From assembly GCA_003240735.1 (NCBI GenBank), contig QFNE01000002.1, positions 1-64,000 on the forward strand: 64,000 nucleotides of DNA, written 5' to 3'. The position numbers and the translations under genes are program-made. The notes beneath the pieces are model-generated. The model did not search any database. It had not been told where the DNA came from and saw only the letters and a program-made list of their open reading frames with translations. Numbering within the stretch: the first letter of the stretch is position 1; every line of letters begins with the position of its first letter. The stretch comes from Paracoccus denitrificans (GTDB taxonomy: Bacteria; Pseudomonadota; Alphaproteobacteria; Rhodobacterales; Rhodobacteraceae). Of the stretch, positions 33,692 to 43,505 are shown one piece after another.

Positions 33692-34459
33692 ATGGCGGCT
33701 GCCAAGGGCAAACGGCCCATCATCATCAAGCGCGTCGCTGCTGCCGCAGGGGGTGGGCACCATGGGGGCGCGTGGAAGGTGGCCTATGCGGATTTCGTGA
33801 CCGCGATGATGGCCTTTTTCCTGCTGATGTGGCTGTTGAACGCCACAACTGAAAAACAGCGTCAGGGACTGGCTGACTATTTCGATCCGACGATCATTCA
33901 GACGATGAATGGCGGACAGCAAGGCTTTGACAGCGGCGAGAGCATCGACCCCGCGAACCCTGACGCGACCGAGCCTGCCGCCGGTGCTGACGGTCAGGAA
34001 CTGGCGCAGATCGCCCGTGATCTGCACGAACAGCTGACCGGCACCGGTGCCGAGTCGATGCAGCGCGTCAACCTTCTGCGCCATGTGGTGACCCGCATGA
34101 CCGACGAAGGGCTGGTCATAGAACTGGGCGACATCGCACAAGAACCGCTGTTCGTCGGCGATACCGCCGACCCGACGCCCGTGCTGCGCGATCTGACCGA
34201 GATTCTGGGTCCAATCCTCGGCCGGGTACGCAATGACGTGGCATTGGCCGGCCATGTCCGGGGCTTTCCGGAAATGATGATCAACTCTCCGGTCTGGTCG
34301 CTGTCGGACGGCCGCGCGCAGGTGGTGCGCGAGCTTTTGTCCGAAAGCATGGCGCCCCGCCGGATCAAGCGGGTGACGGCTTGGGGTGACCGCCGCAACC
34401 TGACCGCCAACGCCATGGACCCCGCAAATAACCGGATCGAGGTCATTCTGCTGCGATGA
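33692..34459 (+). CDS. motB: Flagellar motor stator protein MotB
   Basis: A 255-residue stator protein. It has a short cytoplasmic N-terminus, one membrane segment (YADFVTAMMAFFLLMWLLNA, about 33-52) with the proton-binding aspartate in YADFVT, a plug-like segment after it, and a C-terminal OmpA-like peptidoglycan-binding domain (about 130-255) with VALAGHVRG and RAQVVRELLSE. It forms the stator with MotA, which is not in this window. I chose ATG 33692, preceded by GGGGGC. The flagellar hook genes follow 88 bases after its stop. Confidence 0.93.
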   Translation: MAAAKGKRPIIIKRVAAAAGGGHHGGAWKVAYADFVTAMMAFFLLMWLLNATTEKQRQGLADYFDPTIIQTMNGGQQGFDSGESIDPANPDATEPAAGADGQELAQIARDLHEQLTGTGAESMQRVNLLRHVVTRMTDEGLVIELGDIAQEPLFVGDTADPTPVLRDLTEILGPILGRVRNDVALAGHVRGFPEMMINSPVWSLSDGRAQVVRELLSESMAPRRIKRVTAWGDRRNLTANAMDPANNRIEVILLR

Positions 34460-34480
34460 CCAACCCCGACCTTGCGCAAA

Positions 34481-34496
34481 TTAGCGCCGTATTAAC
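34481..34496 (+). promoter_or_regulatory. CtrA-like box upstream of flgE
   Basis: TTAG-N7-TTAAC: one mismatch (TTAG for TTAA) to the CtrA consensus TTAA-N7-TTAAC with exact spacing, ending about 51 bases before flgE. It suggests that flgE-flgK-flgL-flgI have their own promoter. Confidence 0.55.
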
Positions 34497-34547
34497 CCGC
34501 GCCGGAACAGGCTTCTGGATAACGCGAATCGCTGAAGGACATCCCGA

Positions 34548-35870
34548 ATGACGATCTCATCTTCCTTGAATGCCGGCGTGGCCGGCCTGGCCGCCAACGC
34601 AACGCGTCTGGCGGGCATCGCAGACAACATCGCCAATTCGGGTACCTATGGATACAAGCGGGTGAACACCGATTTCGAAGGAATGGTGATCAACCAGGCA
34701 CGGGGGGCAGGGGTTTATTCCGCTGGTGGTGTCCGGGCCTCGACCTCTCGGCTGATCGACCAGAAAGGGGCGCTGATCTCGACGTCGAACCCGCTGGACA
34801 TCGCCATTTCGGGGCGGGGGATGCTGCCGGTGATGTCGTCGGTTCAGCTCAATTCCGGGGGCGTGGGGGACCAACCCCTGATGATGACGTCGACCGGCGC
34901 GTTCCGCCCCGATGCCGAAGGCGTTCTGCGGACAGATTCAGGGCTGGTGCTGATGGGATGGCCCGCCAATTCGGACGGCACGATCCCGGTCATGGCACGC
35001 GATGCAGTGGGCGGTCTGCAACCTGTGATCCTGAACGCCAACCAGACGTCGGCCGACCCGACGACGCAGATGGGATTGGGGATCAACCTGCCGGCGCTTG
35101 CGACCAAGGCCGGGGCGACCGGGCAATCAATGACGACCAAGGTCGAGTACTTTGGCAACCTGGGGACGTCCGAATCGCTGAACATCACCTTCTCGCCCAA
35201 ACCGGCGAGTGCGGACGGATTATTGTCGAACACGTGGACAATGGAAATCCGGGACTCGGCATCGGCCGATGGCAGCGACCTGATCGGTAGCTATGAACTG
35301 ACCTTCGACGACAGCCAGATGTCAGGGGGCACGCTGAAGTCGGTCTCTCGGCTTTCAGGCGGCGCCTATGACCCCGCAACTGGTCAGTTGGCGCTTAACG
35401 TCGCGGGCGGTCCGATGACTGTCGGAATCGGACGCGCGGGTGATCCGAACGGTTTGACGCAGCTGGACGACAGCTTTGCGCCGACGAACATCACCAAGGA
35501 CGGCTCTCCGGTCGGGAACCTGACGGCGGTCGAAATCGACGAAAAAGGGCTGGTGCGGGCGACCTATGACACGGGGTTCATTCGGACGATCTATCAGATC
35601 CCGCTGGTCGATGTGCCGAACCGCAACGGTCTGATCGCGCTGAACAATCAGACCTATCAGGTCTCTCCCAGCTCGGGGTCGTTTTTCCTGTGGGACGCAG
35701 GTGACGGGCCGACCGGCGCGGTCGTGGGCTATGCACGCGAAGGGTCAACGACAGATGTTGCGGCTGAACTGACCGATCTGATCCAGACGCAGCGCGCCTA
35801 TTCCTCGAACGCCAAGGTCATCCAGACGGTGGATGAGATGCTGCAGGAAACGACGAACATCAAACGCTGA
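34548..35870 (+). CDS. flgE: Flagellar hook protein FlgE
   Basis: A 440-residue hook protein exported by the flagellar type III system. The N-terminus carries the flagellar rod/hook signature around NATRLAGIADNIANSGTYGYKR, the central part is Gly/Ser/Asp-rich, and the C-terminus has the coiled-coil pattern EGSTTDVAAELTDLIQTQRAYSSNAKVI described in parts, typical of FlgE. GAAGGAC precedes ATG 34548. flgK follows after 24 bases. Confidence 0.93.
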   Translation: MTISSSLNAGVAGLAANATRLAGIADNIANSGTYGYKRVNTDFEGMVINQARGAGVYSAGGVRASTSRLIDQKGALISTSNPLDIAISGRGMLPVMSSVQLNSGGVGDQPLMMTSTGAFRPDAEGVLRTDSGLVLMGWPANSDGTIPVMARDAVGGLQPVILNANQTSADPTTQMGLGINLPALATKAGATGQSMTTKVEYFGNLGTSESLNITFSPKPASADGLLSNTWTMEIRDSASADGSDLIGSYELTFDDSQMSGGTLKSVSRLSGGAYDPATGQLALNVAGGPMTVGIGRAGDPNGLTQLDDSFAPTNITKDGSPVGNLTAVEIDEKGLVRATYDTGFIRTIYQIPLVDVPNRNGLIALNNQTYQVSPSSGSFFLWDAGDGPTGAVVGYAREGSTTDVAAELTDLIQTQRAYSSNAKVIQTVDEMLQETTNIKR

Positions 35871-35894
35871 TCTTGCGCTTCAAAGGGCTGACTC

Positions 35895-37331
35895 ATGTCA
35901 CTTGCCAATGCCTTGTCAAACGCCATGTCGGGCATCCGCGCCGCGGCCCGCGGCACGGAAGTCGTGGCATCGAACATCGCAAATGCCGCCACGCCGGGCT
36001 ATGCGCGACGCGAGCTTTCGCTGTCGGCGCGCACGGACATCGCGGCAGGGGGTGGGGTGCGCATCGACGGGGTGCAGCGGATCGTTCAGCAGTCCATCCT
36101 GGCGCAGTCGCGCATCTCTGGCGGCGAACTGGCCTCTCGACAGACGCTGGCCGCACACGCAATGGCGATGGAAAAGGCGATCGGTGCCGCAGGCGAGGCG
36201 GGCGGCCTGAGTGCGACATTGGCGGATTTCCAATCGGCCCTGATCGCCGCGACGGCCCGACCCGACGACCAGACGACACTGGGGCTTGTCGCCGACAAGG
36301 CCGGCGGGCTGGTCGACAAGATCCGGTCCATCGGCGCCGCTATTCAAGCAACTCGAACCCAGGCGGATCAGGCCATCGCCACCGATGTGGACCGACTGAA
36401 CGCAGGTTTGAAAGAAGTTGCTGACCTGAATCGTCTGATCACGGTCCAGATGGCCACCACCGGCGATGCCAATGCCCTTATGGACCGGCGGCAGGCAGTC
36501 ATCGACGATCTGTCGCAGATCGTTCCCTTGCGCGAAACCGCGCGGGAGGGTGGGCAGGTCGCGCTTTACACCAAGTCAGGGGCGGCTTTGCTGAACGGCG
36601 CGCATCCCGTGCAGATTGCGTTTCGGCCGTCTGGTGCAATCAGCCCGGGTATGAGCGTTGAGGGCGGCCAGCTGCACCGGCTGGAGATCGAAGGGGAGCC
36701 GCTGACCGCGTCAGAGGTTCAGCTTTTCGATGGCGGTCGCCTGAGCGCCAACTTCATGATCCGCGACGAACTGACCGCTGAGATGCAGGCCCAGATCGAT
36801 GATGTGGCCAAGGACATTTACGACCGCTTTGCCGATCCGGCCGTCGACAAAACGCTGGGCCCCGGGCAGCCGGGGCTGTTCGCCGATCGCGGCGGTCTGT
36901 TCGGTAAATCAACCATCGGCCTCGCGCAGCGGCTCTCGCTGAACGACGCCTTCGGGGCCGACAGTGTATGGCGTTTGCGGGACGGTTTGGGCACGACTGC
37001 ACCAAGTGGGTTCGCTGACGCGTCACTGCTGTCTCGCTTGTCGGCGGCCCTTGACGGTCAGCGGATTGTGGGTGGGGCAGGCCAGCTGTCGGCCGCAGGC
37101 GCGGCGGCCCGACTGACGGAATACGCGGCCACCACTCGGGTCAGTGCGCAGGATCGTCAGGTCGGCGCGCGCGCCGCGCATGCGGCGCTCACCTCGGCCC
37201 TTGCGGCGGACGGCGTCGATACGGACGCGGAGATGGAAAAGCTTCTGCAGATCGAGCGGAGCTATTCCGCAAATGCCAAGGTGCTGCAGGCCGTCGATAA
37301 CATGCTGCAAGATCTGTTGAGGATGACATGA
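35895..37331 (+). CDS. flgK: Flagellar hook-associated protein FlgK (HAP1)
   Basis: A 478-residue hook-filament junction protein. The N-terminal signature GTEVVASNIANAATPGYARRE and the C-terminal IERSYSANAKVLQAVDNMLQDLL coiled-coil segment are those of FlgK; the family is usually a little longer (about 550 in enterics). It sits between FlgE and FlgL both in the operon and in the filament. Its stop overlaps the flgL start (ATGA). Confidence 0.92.
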   Translation: MSLANALSNAMSGIRAAARGTEVVASNIANAATPGYARRELSLSARTDIAAGGGVRIDGVQRIVQQSILAQSRISGGELASRQTLAAHAMAMEKAIGAAGEAGGLSATLADFQSALIAATARPDDQTTLGLVADKAGGLVDKIRSIGAAIQATRTQADQAIATDVDRLNAGLKEVADLNRLITVQMATTGDANALMDRRQAVIDDLSQIVPLRETAREGGQVALYTKSGAALLNGAHPVQIAFRPSGAISPGMSVEGGQLHRLEIEGEPLTASEVQLFDGGRLSANFMIRDELTAEMQAQIDDVAKDIYDRFADPAVDKTLGPGQPGLFADRGGLFGKSTIGLAQRLSLNDAFGADSVWRLRDGLGTTAPSGFADASLLSRLSAALDGQRIVGGAGQLSAAGAAARLTEYAATTRVSAQDRQVGARAAHAALTSALAADGVDTDAEMEKLLQIERSYSANAKVLQAVDNMLQDLLRMT

Positions 37332-38317
37332 CCCAATCCGCATCATTCGGCGATCTGGCCCGCGCACAGTTCCTGCGCGCGGCAAACACGGCCACACGGC
37401 AAAAGCTGTCGGATGCCACGGCTGAGGTTGTCAGCGGTCAGCACGCTGACGTGGCTGCTGCGCACAGGGGACAGACCGGACAGATCGCCCTCATCGACGC
37501 CACTTTGACACGGATCTCTGCCTATCAGCGAAATGGGGCGCAGGTGACTGCGACTCTGAGCGCGGTCGATCTGGCTCTTGGTGCGATCCACACACTCGTG
37601 TGGCGCAAGGATGTGGAGATTACCTCTCAGATCGCGCAAGGCGACGATCAGGGGCTGCGACAAAGCGCAACGCTCGGCCAAGGGGATCTGGATGCGGTGC
37701 TGTCTCAGCTGGCTACAACCAGCGGCGGCCGCTATGTTTTTGCGGGGACAGCTGTTTCCAACGTCCCGGTGCTGTCGTCGACCGCGATCCTGACCCGGAT
37801 CAGGGACACCATAGCGGCCGAACCGGGCAAGACGCCTCAGGCCGCCGTAGACGATCTTTTTTCCGCCACTGATGGCGCTGGCGCGTATCTTGGCGGCTGC
37901 GTCGTCAGCGGTGTGGCCGTGGCTGATGGCCGGTCGACGGGAAACCCCGCGATCGCCGCTGACCCCGGACTGACGGCCATGCTGAAGGGGTTGACCTTGG
38001 CTGCCCTTGCCGGCGATCCCGACATGACCGCCGCCGAACGTCGCGTGGTCATGGGTGATGCGGCGCGGAACATGGCGACCGGGACCGCCGGTATCACCAC
38101 GCTGCGCGCCCGGGTCGGGGCCGAGGCCGCCGGGGTGGAGGGGGCGATGACGTCAAACGACACGATGACTGCGAATCTGACGATGGCGCGGAACAACCTT
38201 GTCTCGGTCGATCCGTATGAGGCGGCGACGGCACTGACCGAGGCAGAGGCGCGGATGAACAAGTTGTACGCGCTAACCGCGCGGCTCTCCCGGCTGTCGC
38301 TGACGGATTATCTGTGA
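37328..38317 (+). CDS. flgL: Flagellar hook-associated protein FlgL (HAP3)
   Basis: A 329-residue flagellin-like junction protein. Helical N-terminal (RAANTATRQKLSDATAEVVSG) and C-terminal (YEAATALTEAEARMNKLYALTARLSRLS, in parts) ends match the D0/D1 arrangement of FlgL, with GGRYVFAGTAVS in the central domain. It is coupled to flgK by an ATGA overlap and ends one base into flgI. Confidence 0.88.
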   Translation: MTQSASFGDLARAQFLRAANTATRQKLSDATAEVVSGQHADVAAAHRGQTGQIALIDATLTRISAYQRNGAQVTATLSAVDLALGAIHTLVWRKDVEITSQIAQGDDQGLRQSATLGQGDLDAVLSQLATTSGGRYVFAGTAVSNVPVLSSTAILTRIRDTIAAEPGKTPQAAVDDLFSATDGAGAYLGGCVVSGVAVADGRSTGNPAIAADPGLTAMLKGLTLAALAGDPDMTAAERRVVMGDAARNMATGTAGITTLRARVGAEAAGVEGAMTSNDTMTANLTMARNNLVSVDPYEAATALTEAEARMNKLYALTARLSRLSLTDYL

Positions 38318-39417
38318 TGCGGGGACTTTTCACCGCGCTGATCTTTCTACTCCTTCCTGCGATGGTCATGGCGGCGCCGGTGCGGATTCGGGATCTGGCA
38401 TCCATCGACGGGGTCAGGGGGAACGATCTGGTCGGATACGGGCTGGTCGTGGGGCTGGCTGGCACCGGCGACGGTCTTCGCAACGCGCCCTTCACCGAGG
38501 AGGCGCTGGGGTCGCTGCTGGAACGACTTGGGACGAACGTGAATGGCGAAAGCTTTCGACCCAAGAATGTCGCGGCGGTGATGGTCACCGCGGAATTGCC
38601 GCCCTTTGCGCGGGCGGGCAGTCAGATCGACGTCAACGTGGCCGCGATCGGGGACGCCAAAAGCCTGCTGGGCGGGACGCTGATCATGACGCCGCTGAAC
38701 GCGGCTGATGGGTCCGTCTATGCCGTCGCGCAGGGTTCGGTCATCGCCGGGGGCGTTGCGGCAGGGGGAGAGGCCGCGACCGTGATTCAGGGTGTGCCCA
38801 CCGCCGGCACGGTGCCGTCGGGGGCGCGGGTCGAGCGAGAGGTTGAGTTCGATTTCTCCACCATGGCGCAGTTTCGACTCGGGCTGAAAACACCCGATTT
38901 CACGACGGCTGCGCGGATCGAGGCGGCGATCAACCGTGAACTGGGCCGCGGTGTAGCCATGATGACCGACGCGGGCACCGTGGCTGTCGATACAGCGTCG
39001 CTGGGACAGGTCAGCCCCGCCCATGTCGCCCAACGGATCGAGGCGCTGCGGGTTGAGCCAGAGGCACCGGCGCGCGTGGTGATCGACCACCGGTCAGGCA
39101 CGATCGTGATGGGCGAAGATGTGCGCATCTCTCGCGTCGCCGTCTCGCAAGGGGCGCTGACATTGAGAGTGCGCGAAACGCCGATGGTTTCGCAGCCAAA
39201 CCCATTCGCCGCCGGTGAAACCGTAGTCGTGCCCCGGACCGAGGCGTCGATTCGCCAGGAACCGGGCATCGGCTTTGCCGAGGTTTCGGGCGAAGCGTCG
39301 CTCTCCGATCTGGTTGCGGGTCTGAACGCGCTGGGGGTTCGGCCGCGTGAATTGATCGATATCTTGAAGGCCGTGCATGCGGCCGGCGCGCTGCATGCCG
39401 ATCTGATCGTCAATTGA
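38317..39417 (+). CDS. flgI: Flagellar P-ring protein FlgI
   Basis: A 366-residue periplasmic protein with a signal peptide (residues 1 to about 19, ending MVMAAP) and conserved blocks RIRDLASIDGVRGNDLVGYGLVVGLAGTGDG (in parts) and the C-terminal LVAGLNALGVRPRELIDILKA. It forms the P ring around the rod. ATG 38317 overlaps the flgL stop by one base (TGATG); a GTG at 38314 would add one residue. flgH, flgA and other basal-body genes are not in the window. Confidence 0.95.
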   Translation: MRGLFTALIFLLLPAMVMAAPVRIRDLASIDGVRGNDLVGYGLVVGLAGTGDGLRNAPFTEEALGSLLERLGTNVNGESFRPKNVAAVMVTAELPPFARAGSQIDVNVAAIGDAKSLLGGTLIMTPLNAADGSVYAVAQGSVIAGGVAAGGEAATVIQGVPTAGTVPSGARVEREVEFDFSTMAQFRLGLKTPDFTTAARIEAAINRELGRGVAMMTDAGTVAVDTASLGQVSPAHVAQRIEALRVEPEAPARVVIDHRSGTIVMGEDVRISRVAVSQGALTLRVRETPMVSQPNPFAAGETVVVPRTEASIRQEPGIGFAEVSGEASLSDLVAGLNALGVRPRELIDILKAVHAAGALHADLIVN

Positions 39418-39481
39418 TGATCGGCCGCAAACCTGGCGTGCGATAGCCCTCACGCACACTGCTGAACCCCTGTCTTTTCTA

Positions 39482-39510
39482 TTGAACGCGGTCGGGCACA
39501 GCCTTATAGG
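39482..39510 (+). promoter_or_regulatory. Sigma70-type promoter for rplO-secY-adk
   Basis: TTGAAC (39482-39487), a 17-base spacer and TATAGG (39505-39510) predict transcription near 39517 and a ~104-base leader. The leader contains a GCACCC/GGGTGC hairpin (39574-39599) just ahead of the rplO binding site. The -10 and spacing match the promoter at 7669-7697. Confidence 0.7.
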
Positions 39511-39620
39511 GACCGCTTGGCCAAGGTGGGGCGAAGGCCGCCGCTTTGACCGAACATCAACATCATGCCGTGTGCACCCTTCTTCGCTTCAATGGGTGCT
39601 TCCGGATTAGGAGAAGCGAT

Positions 39621-40109
39621 ATGAAACTGAATGAATTGCGCGACAACGACGGCGCAACCCGCACCAAGAAACGCGTCGCGCGCGGCCCGGGTTCGGGCAA
39701 GGGCAAGACCGCCGGTCGCGGTATCAAGGGTCAGACCTCGCGTTCGGGCGTTGCGCTGAACGGCTACGAAGGCGGTCAGATGCCGCTGTATCGCCGCCTG
39801 CCGAAGCGTGGCTTCACCAAGCCGAACGCGCTGAAATTCTCGGTCATCAACCTGGGTCAGATTCAGGCCATGGTCGACGCGGGCAAGCTGACGGCTGGCA
39901 CCGAGGTCGATGAAGACGCCCTGATCGCGGCTGGTGGGACCAAGCGCAAGCTGGACGGTATCCGCGTTCTTGGCAAAGGCGAGCTGACCGCAGCGTTGAA
40001 ACTGACCGTTTCGGGTGCGTCGAAGTCGGCCCAGGATGCGATTGCAGCCGCTGGCGGCACGCTGACCCTGACCCGTCCGGCACGCGCCGAGGCGGAAGCG
40101 GCGCAATAA
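39621..40109 (+). CDS. rplO: 50S ribosomal protein L15
   Basis: A 162-residue L15 starting MKLNELRDNDGATRTKKRV, with the Gly/Lys/Arg-rich N-terminal extension GRGPGSGKGKTAGRGIKGQ pattern and the mid-block GFEGGQMPLYRRLPKRGF-like sequence. It is an assembly protein of the 50S subunit. I chose ATG 39621 with TAGGAG upstream; an in-frame start at 39546 lies in the leader. It opens the right half of the split spc operon. Confidence 0.97.
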   Translation: MKLNELRDNDGATRTKKRVARGPGSGKGKTAGRGIKGQTSRSGVALNGYEGGQMPLYRRLPKRGFTKPNALKFSVINLGQIQAMVDAGKLTAGTEVDEDALIAAGGTKRKLDGIRVLGKGELTAALKLTVSGASKSAQDAIAAAGGTLTLTRPARAEAEAAQ

Positions 40110-40159
40110 GCTGTTGAAGGGCGCACCCGCGCCCAATAGATAGCAGGCAAGTTTTCCAA

Positions 40160-40190
40160 GCGCCGCCGTCGGGAAGCCGATCGGCGGCGC
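40160..40190 (+). promoter_or_regulatory. Long hairpin between rplO and secY
   Basis: GCGCCGCCGTCGG (40160-40172) pairs with CCGA-T-CGGCGGCGC (40177-40190) with one bulged T and a GAAG loop. No T-run follows, so it looks like a processing or stability hairpin that separates ribosomal from secY expression. Confidence 0.5.
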
Positions 40191-40236
40191 TGTCATGATA
40201 CCGGCCCCTGCCGGATGCGCGAAATAGAGGGCACAG

Positions 40237-41604
<1,368 letters not shown>

Positions 41605-41681
41605 CACGACGTCATGCGCGGCCCCGAAACGGGCCGCGCTTGAATGACAGGGCCACGGCAAGACAGACGACGGGGGACACG

Positions 41682-42443
41682 TTGACGACAACGAACATCA
41701 TCCTGCTGGGCCCGCCCGGCGCGGGCAAAGGTACGCAGTCGCGCCGACTGGAGGAGGAGCGCGGCTTTGTTCAGCTTTCCACCGGCGACATGCTGCGCGA
41801 AGCGCGCGCATCAGGAACGCAGATGGGGCGGGTTGTCGCAGCCGTCATGGACAAGGGCGAACTCGTCACGGACGAAATCGTCATCGGCCTCATCCGGGAA
41901 AAGCTGGAAACGACCGATGCGCCCGGGTTCATCTTTGACGGGTTCCCCCGCACACTGGCGCAGGCCGATGCGCTGGAAGACCTGCTGACCGCGATGGACC
42001 AGCGCGTCGATGCCGTGATCGAGATGCGTGTGGATGACGCGGTTCTGGTCGAGCGCATCAGCGGTCGTTTCACCTGCGGTAACTGCGGTGAGGTTTACCA
42101 CGATCAGACCAAGCCCACGACCGTGCCGGGTATCTGCGATGTCTGCGGGTCCAGCGATCTGCGCCGCCGCGCGGACGACAACGCCGACGCGCTCAAGACC
42201 CGACTGCTCGAGTACTACAAGAAGACCTCGCCGCTGATCGGCTATTACTATGCCAAGCGGATGCTGCGTTCGGTCGATGGGCTGGCGGAAATCGACGAGG
42301 TCGCGGCCGCGATTGCTTCGATCCTTGCAAAGCCTGCATTGCATGTCGGCGAAGATCAGGAAGGGCGCATCGGCGACCCCGACCTGACCCAGCCGCCCGC
42401 GGATGCCGCGACGGCACAGGCTGCGCGCGACGCGGGCGTCTGA
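41682..42443 (+). CDS. adk: Adenylate kinase, zinc-LID type
   Basis: A 253-residue enzyme interconverting ATP, ADP and AMP. It has the P-loop GPPGAGKGT (residues 10-18), the AMP site STGDMLR and the signature FIFDGFPRTLAQADAL. The LID carries a tetracysteine zinc site (Cys132, Cys135, Cys152, Cys155), as in many Gram-positive and alphaproteobacterial forms. About 35 extra C-terminal residues extend beyond the usual ~215. The start appears to be TTG 41682 with GGGGGA a few bases upstream; the only other in-frame start is a TTG at 41640. It follows secY, as in the classical spc order. Confidence 0.93.
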   Translation: MTTTNIILLGPPGAGKGTQSRRLEEERGFVQLSTGDMLREARASGTQMGRVVAAVMDKGELVTDEIVIGLIREKLETTDAPGFIFDGFPRTLAQADALEDLLTAMDQRVDAVIEMRVDDAVLVERISGRFTCGNCGEVYHDQTKPTTVPGICDVCGSSDLRRRADDNADALKTRLLEYYKKTSPLIGYYYAKRMLRSVDGLAEIDEVAAAIASILAKPALHVGEDQEGRIGDPDLTQPPADAATAQAARDAGV

Positions 42444-42463
42444 AGCCAACAGGCCCGCAGGAG

Positions 42464-42490
42464 TTGACGGGACGGGCAGGGTCCTATAAG
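42464..42490 (+). promoter_or_regulatory. Candidate promoter for rpsM-rpsK
   Basis: TTGACG (42464-42469) and TATAAG (42485-42490) are near-consensus hexamers but separated by only 15 bases, shorter than the usual 16-18. The leader after it can form GACCCG/CGGGTC (42534-42557) and GGTTCCG/CGGAACC (42574-42593) hairpins before rpsM. Confidence 0.5.
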
Positions 42491-42616
42491 CGACCCTATC
42501 TCGTCTGAGAATCACCTTTTGGTGGTCGAATCGGACCCGGGGCGCAGGCTTCGGGTCTTTGGTTGTGAAAAAAGGTTCCGGCGTGACGGAACCGCAACGG
42601 AAAAAAGGAAGACAGC

Positions 42617-42985
42617 TTGGCTCGTATCGCTGGCGTCAACATCCCGACCGGGAAGCGCGTGCCCATCGCGTTGCAATACATCCACGGCATTGGTGCCCTG
42701 AATGCCGAACAAATCTGCGAAGCCGTCGGTATCGACCGCGCGCGTCGCGTCAACGAACTGTCGGACGCCGAAGTCCTGCAGATCCGTGAATTCATCGACG
42801 CCAACCTGACGGTTGAAGGTGACCTGCGCCGTGAGACGCAGATGAACATCAAGCGCATGATGGATCTGGGTTCGTACCGTGGTCTGCGTCACCGTCGTGG
42901 CCTGCCGGTTCGCGGTCAGCGCACCCACACGAACGCCCGCACCCGCAAGGGCCCGGCGAAACCCATCGCCGGCAAGAAGAAGTAA
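42617..42985 (+). CDS. rpsM: 30S ribosomal protein S13
   Basis: A 122-residue S13 starting ARIAGVNIPTGKRVPIAL, with the helix-hairpin region HGIGALNAEQICEAVGI and the C-terminal signature RGLPVRGQRTHTNARTRKG. It bridges the subunits in the head with S19 and tRNA. The start codon appears to be TTG 42617: AAAAGGAAG lies about 7 bases upstream and no in-frame ATG is near. rpsK follows after 12 bases. Confidence 0.96.
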   Translation: MARIAGVNIPTGKRVPIALQYIHGIGALNAEQICEAVGIDRARRVNELSDAEVLQIREFIDANLTVEGDLRRETQMNIKRMMDLGSYRGLRHRRGLPVRGQRTHTNARTRKGPAKPIAGKKK

Positions 42986-42997
42986 GGAGGGCGCATC

Positions 42998-43387
42998 ATG
43001 GCTCGTGACAAGACCCGCATGAAGCGCAAAGAGCGCAAGAACATCGCCACTGGCGTTGCGCACGTGAACTCCAGCTTCAACAACACCAAGATCCTGATCT
43101 CTGACGTTCAGGGCAACGCAATTTCGTGGTCGTCGGCTGGCACCATGGGCTTCAAGGGTTCGCGCAAATCGACCCCTTATGCGGCCCAGATGGCCGCTGA
43201 AGACGCCGGCAAGAAAGCACAGGAACACGGCGTTCGCACGCTGGAAGTCGAAGTTCAGGGCCCGGGTTCGGGTCGTGAATCGGCACTGCGCGCGCTGGCT
43301 GCCGTCGGTTTCAACATCACGGCCATCCGTGACGTGACCCCGATCGCGCATAACGGCTGCCGCCCGCCGAAGCGTCGCCGCGTCTGA
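42998..43387 (+). CDS. rpsK: 30S ribosomal protein S11
   Basis: A 129-residue S11, exactly the family length, with NIATGVAHVNSSFNNTKILI near the start, GPGSGRESALRAL in the middle and the C-terminal signature RDVTPIAHNGCRPPKRRRV. It lies on the 30S platform at the mRNA exit. TAAGGAGG precedes ATG 42998. In many bacteria rpsD follows; here rpoA comes next after 118 bases. Confidence 0.98.
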   Translation: MARDKTRMKRKERKNIATGVAHVNSSFNNTKILISDVQGNAISWSSAGTMGFKGSRKSTPYAAQMAAEDAGKKAQEHGVRTLEVEVQGPGSGRESALRALAAVGFNITAIRDVTPIAHNGCRPPKRRRV

Positions 43388-43405
43388 TTTGACACGACAC
43401 TAACT

Positions 43406-43432
43406 GCCCGCGCCGTTGATTTCGGCGTGGGC
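43406..43432 (+). terminator. Hairpin between rpsK and rpoA, possible attenuator
   Basis: GCCCGCGCCG (43406-43415) pairs with CGGCGTGGGC (43423-43432), a 10-bp stem with one G-T pair and a 7-base loop; a discontinuous T-rich run (GGTCTTTCGCATTTTT) follows to about 43448. It may partially terminate before rpoA. Confidence 0.45.
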
Positions 43433-43505
43433 GGTCTTTCGCATTTTTACCTCGGGCGTTTCCGGCGGCTGGACATGAGTCGGAAACAGGAATGGAGGCA
43501 ATCGC

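Noticed and set aside
12143..39480. The 27-kb interruption of the spc operon as a genomic island or prophage
   Set aside because: The genes are core housekeeping, envelope and motility functions with host-like composition, and I see no integrase, transposase, tRNA target or flanking repeat.
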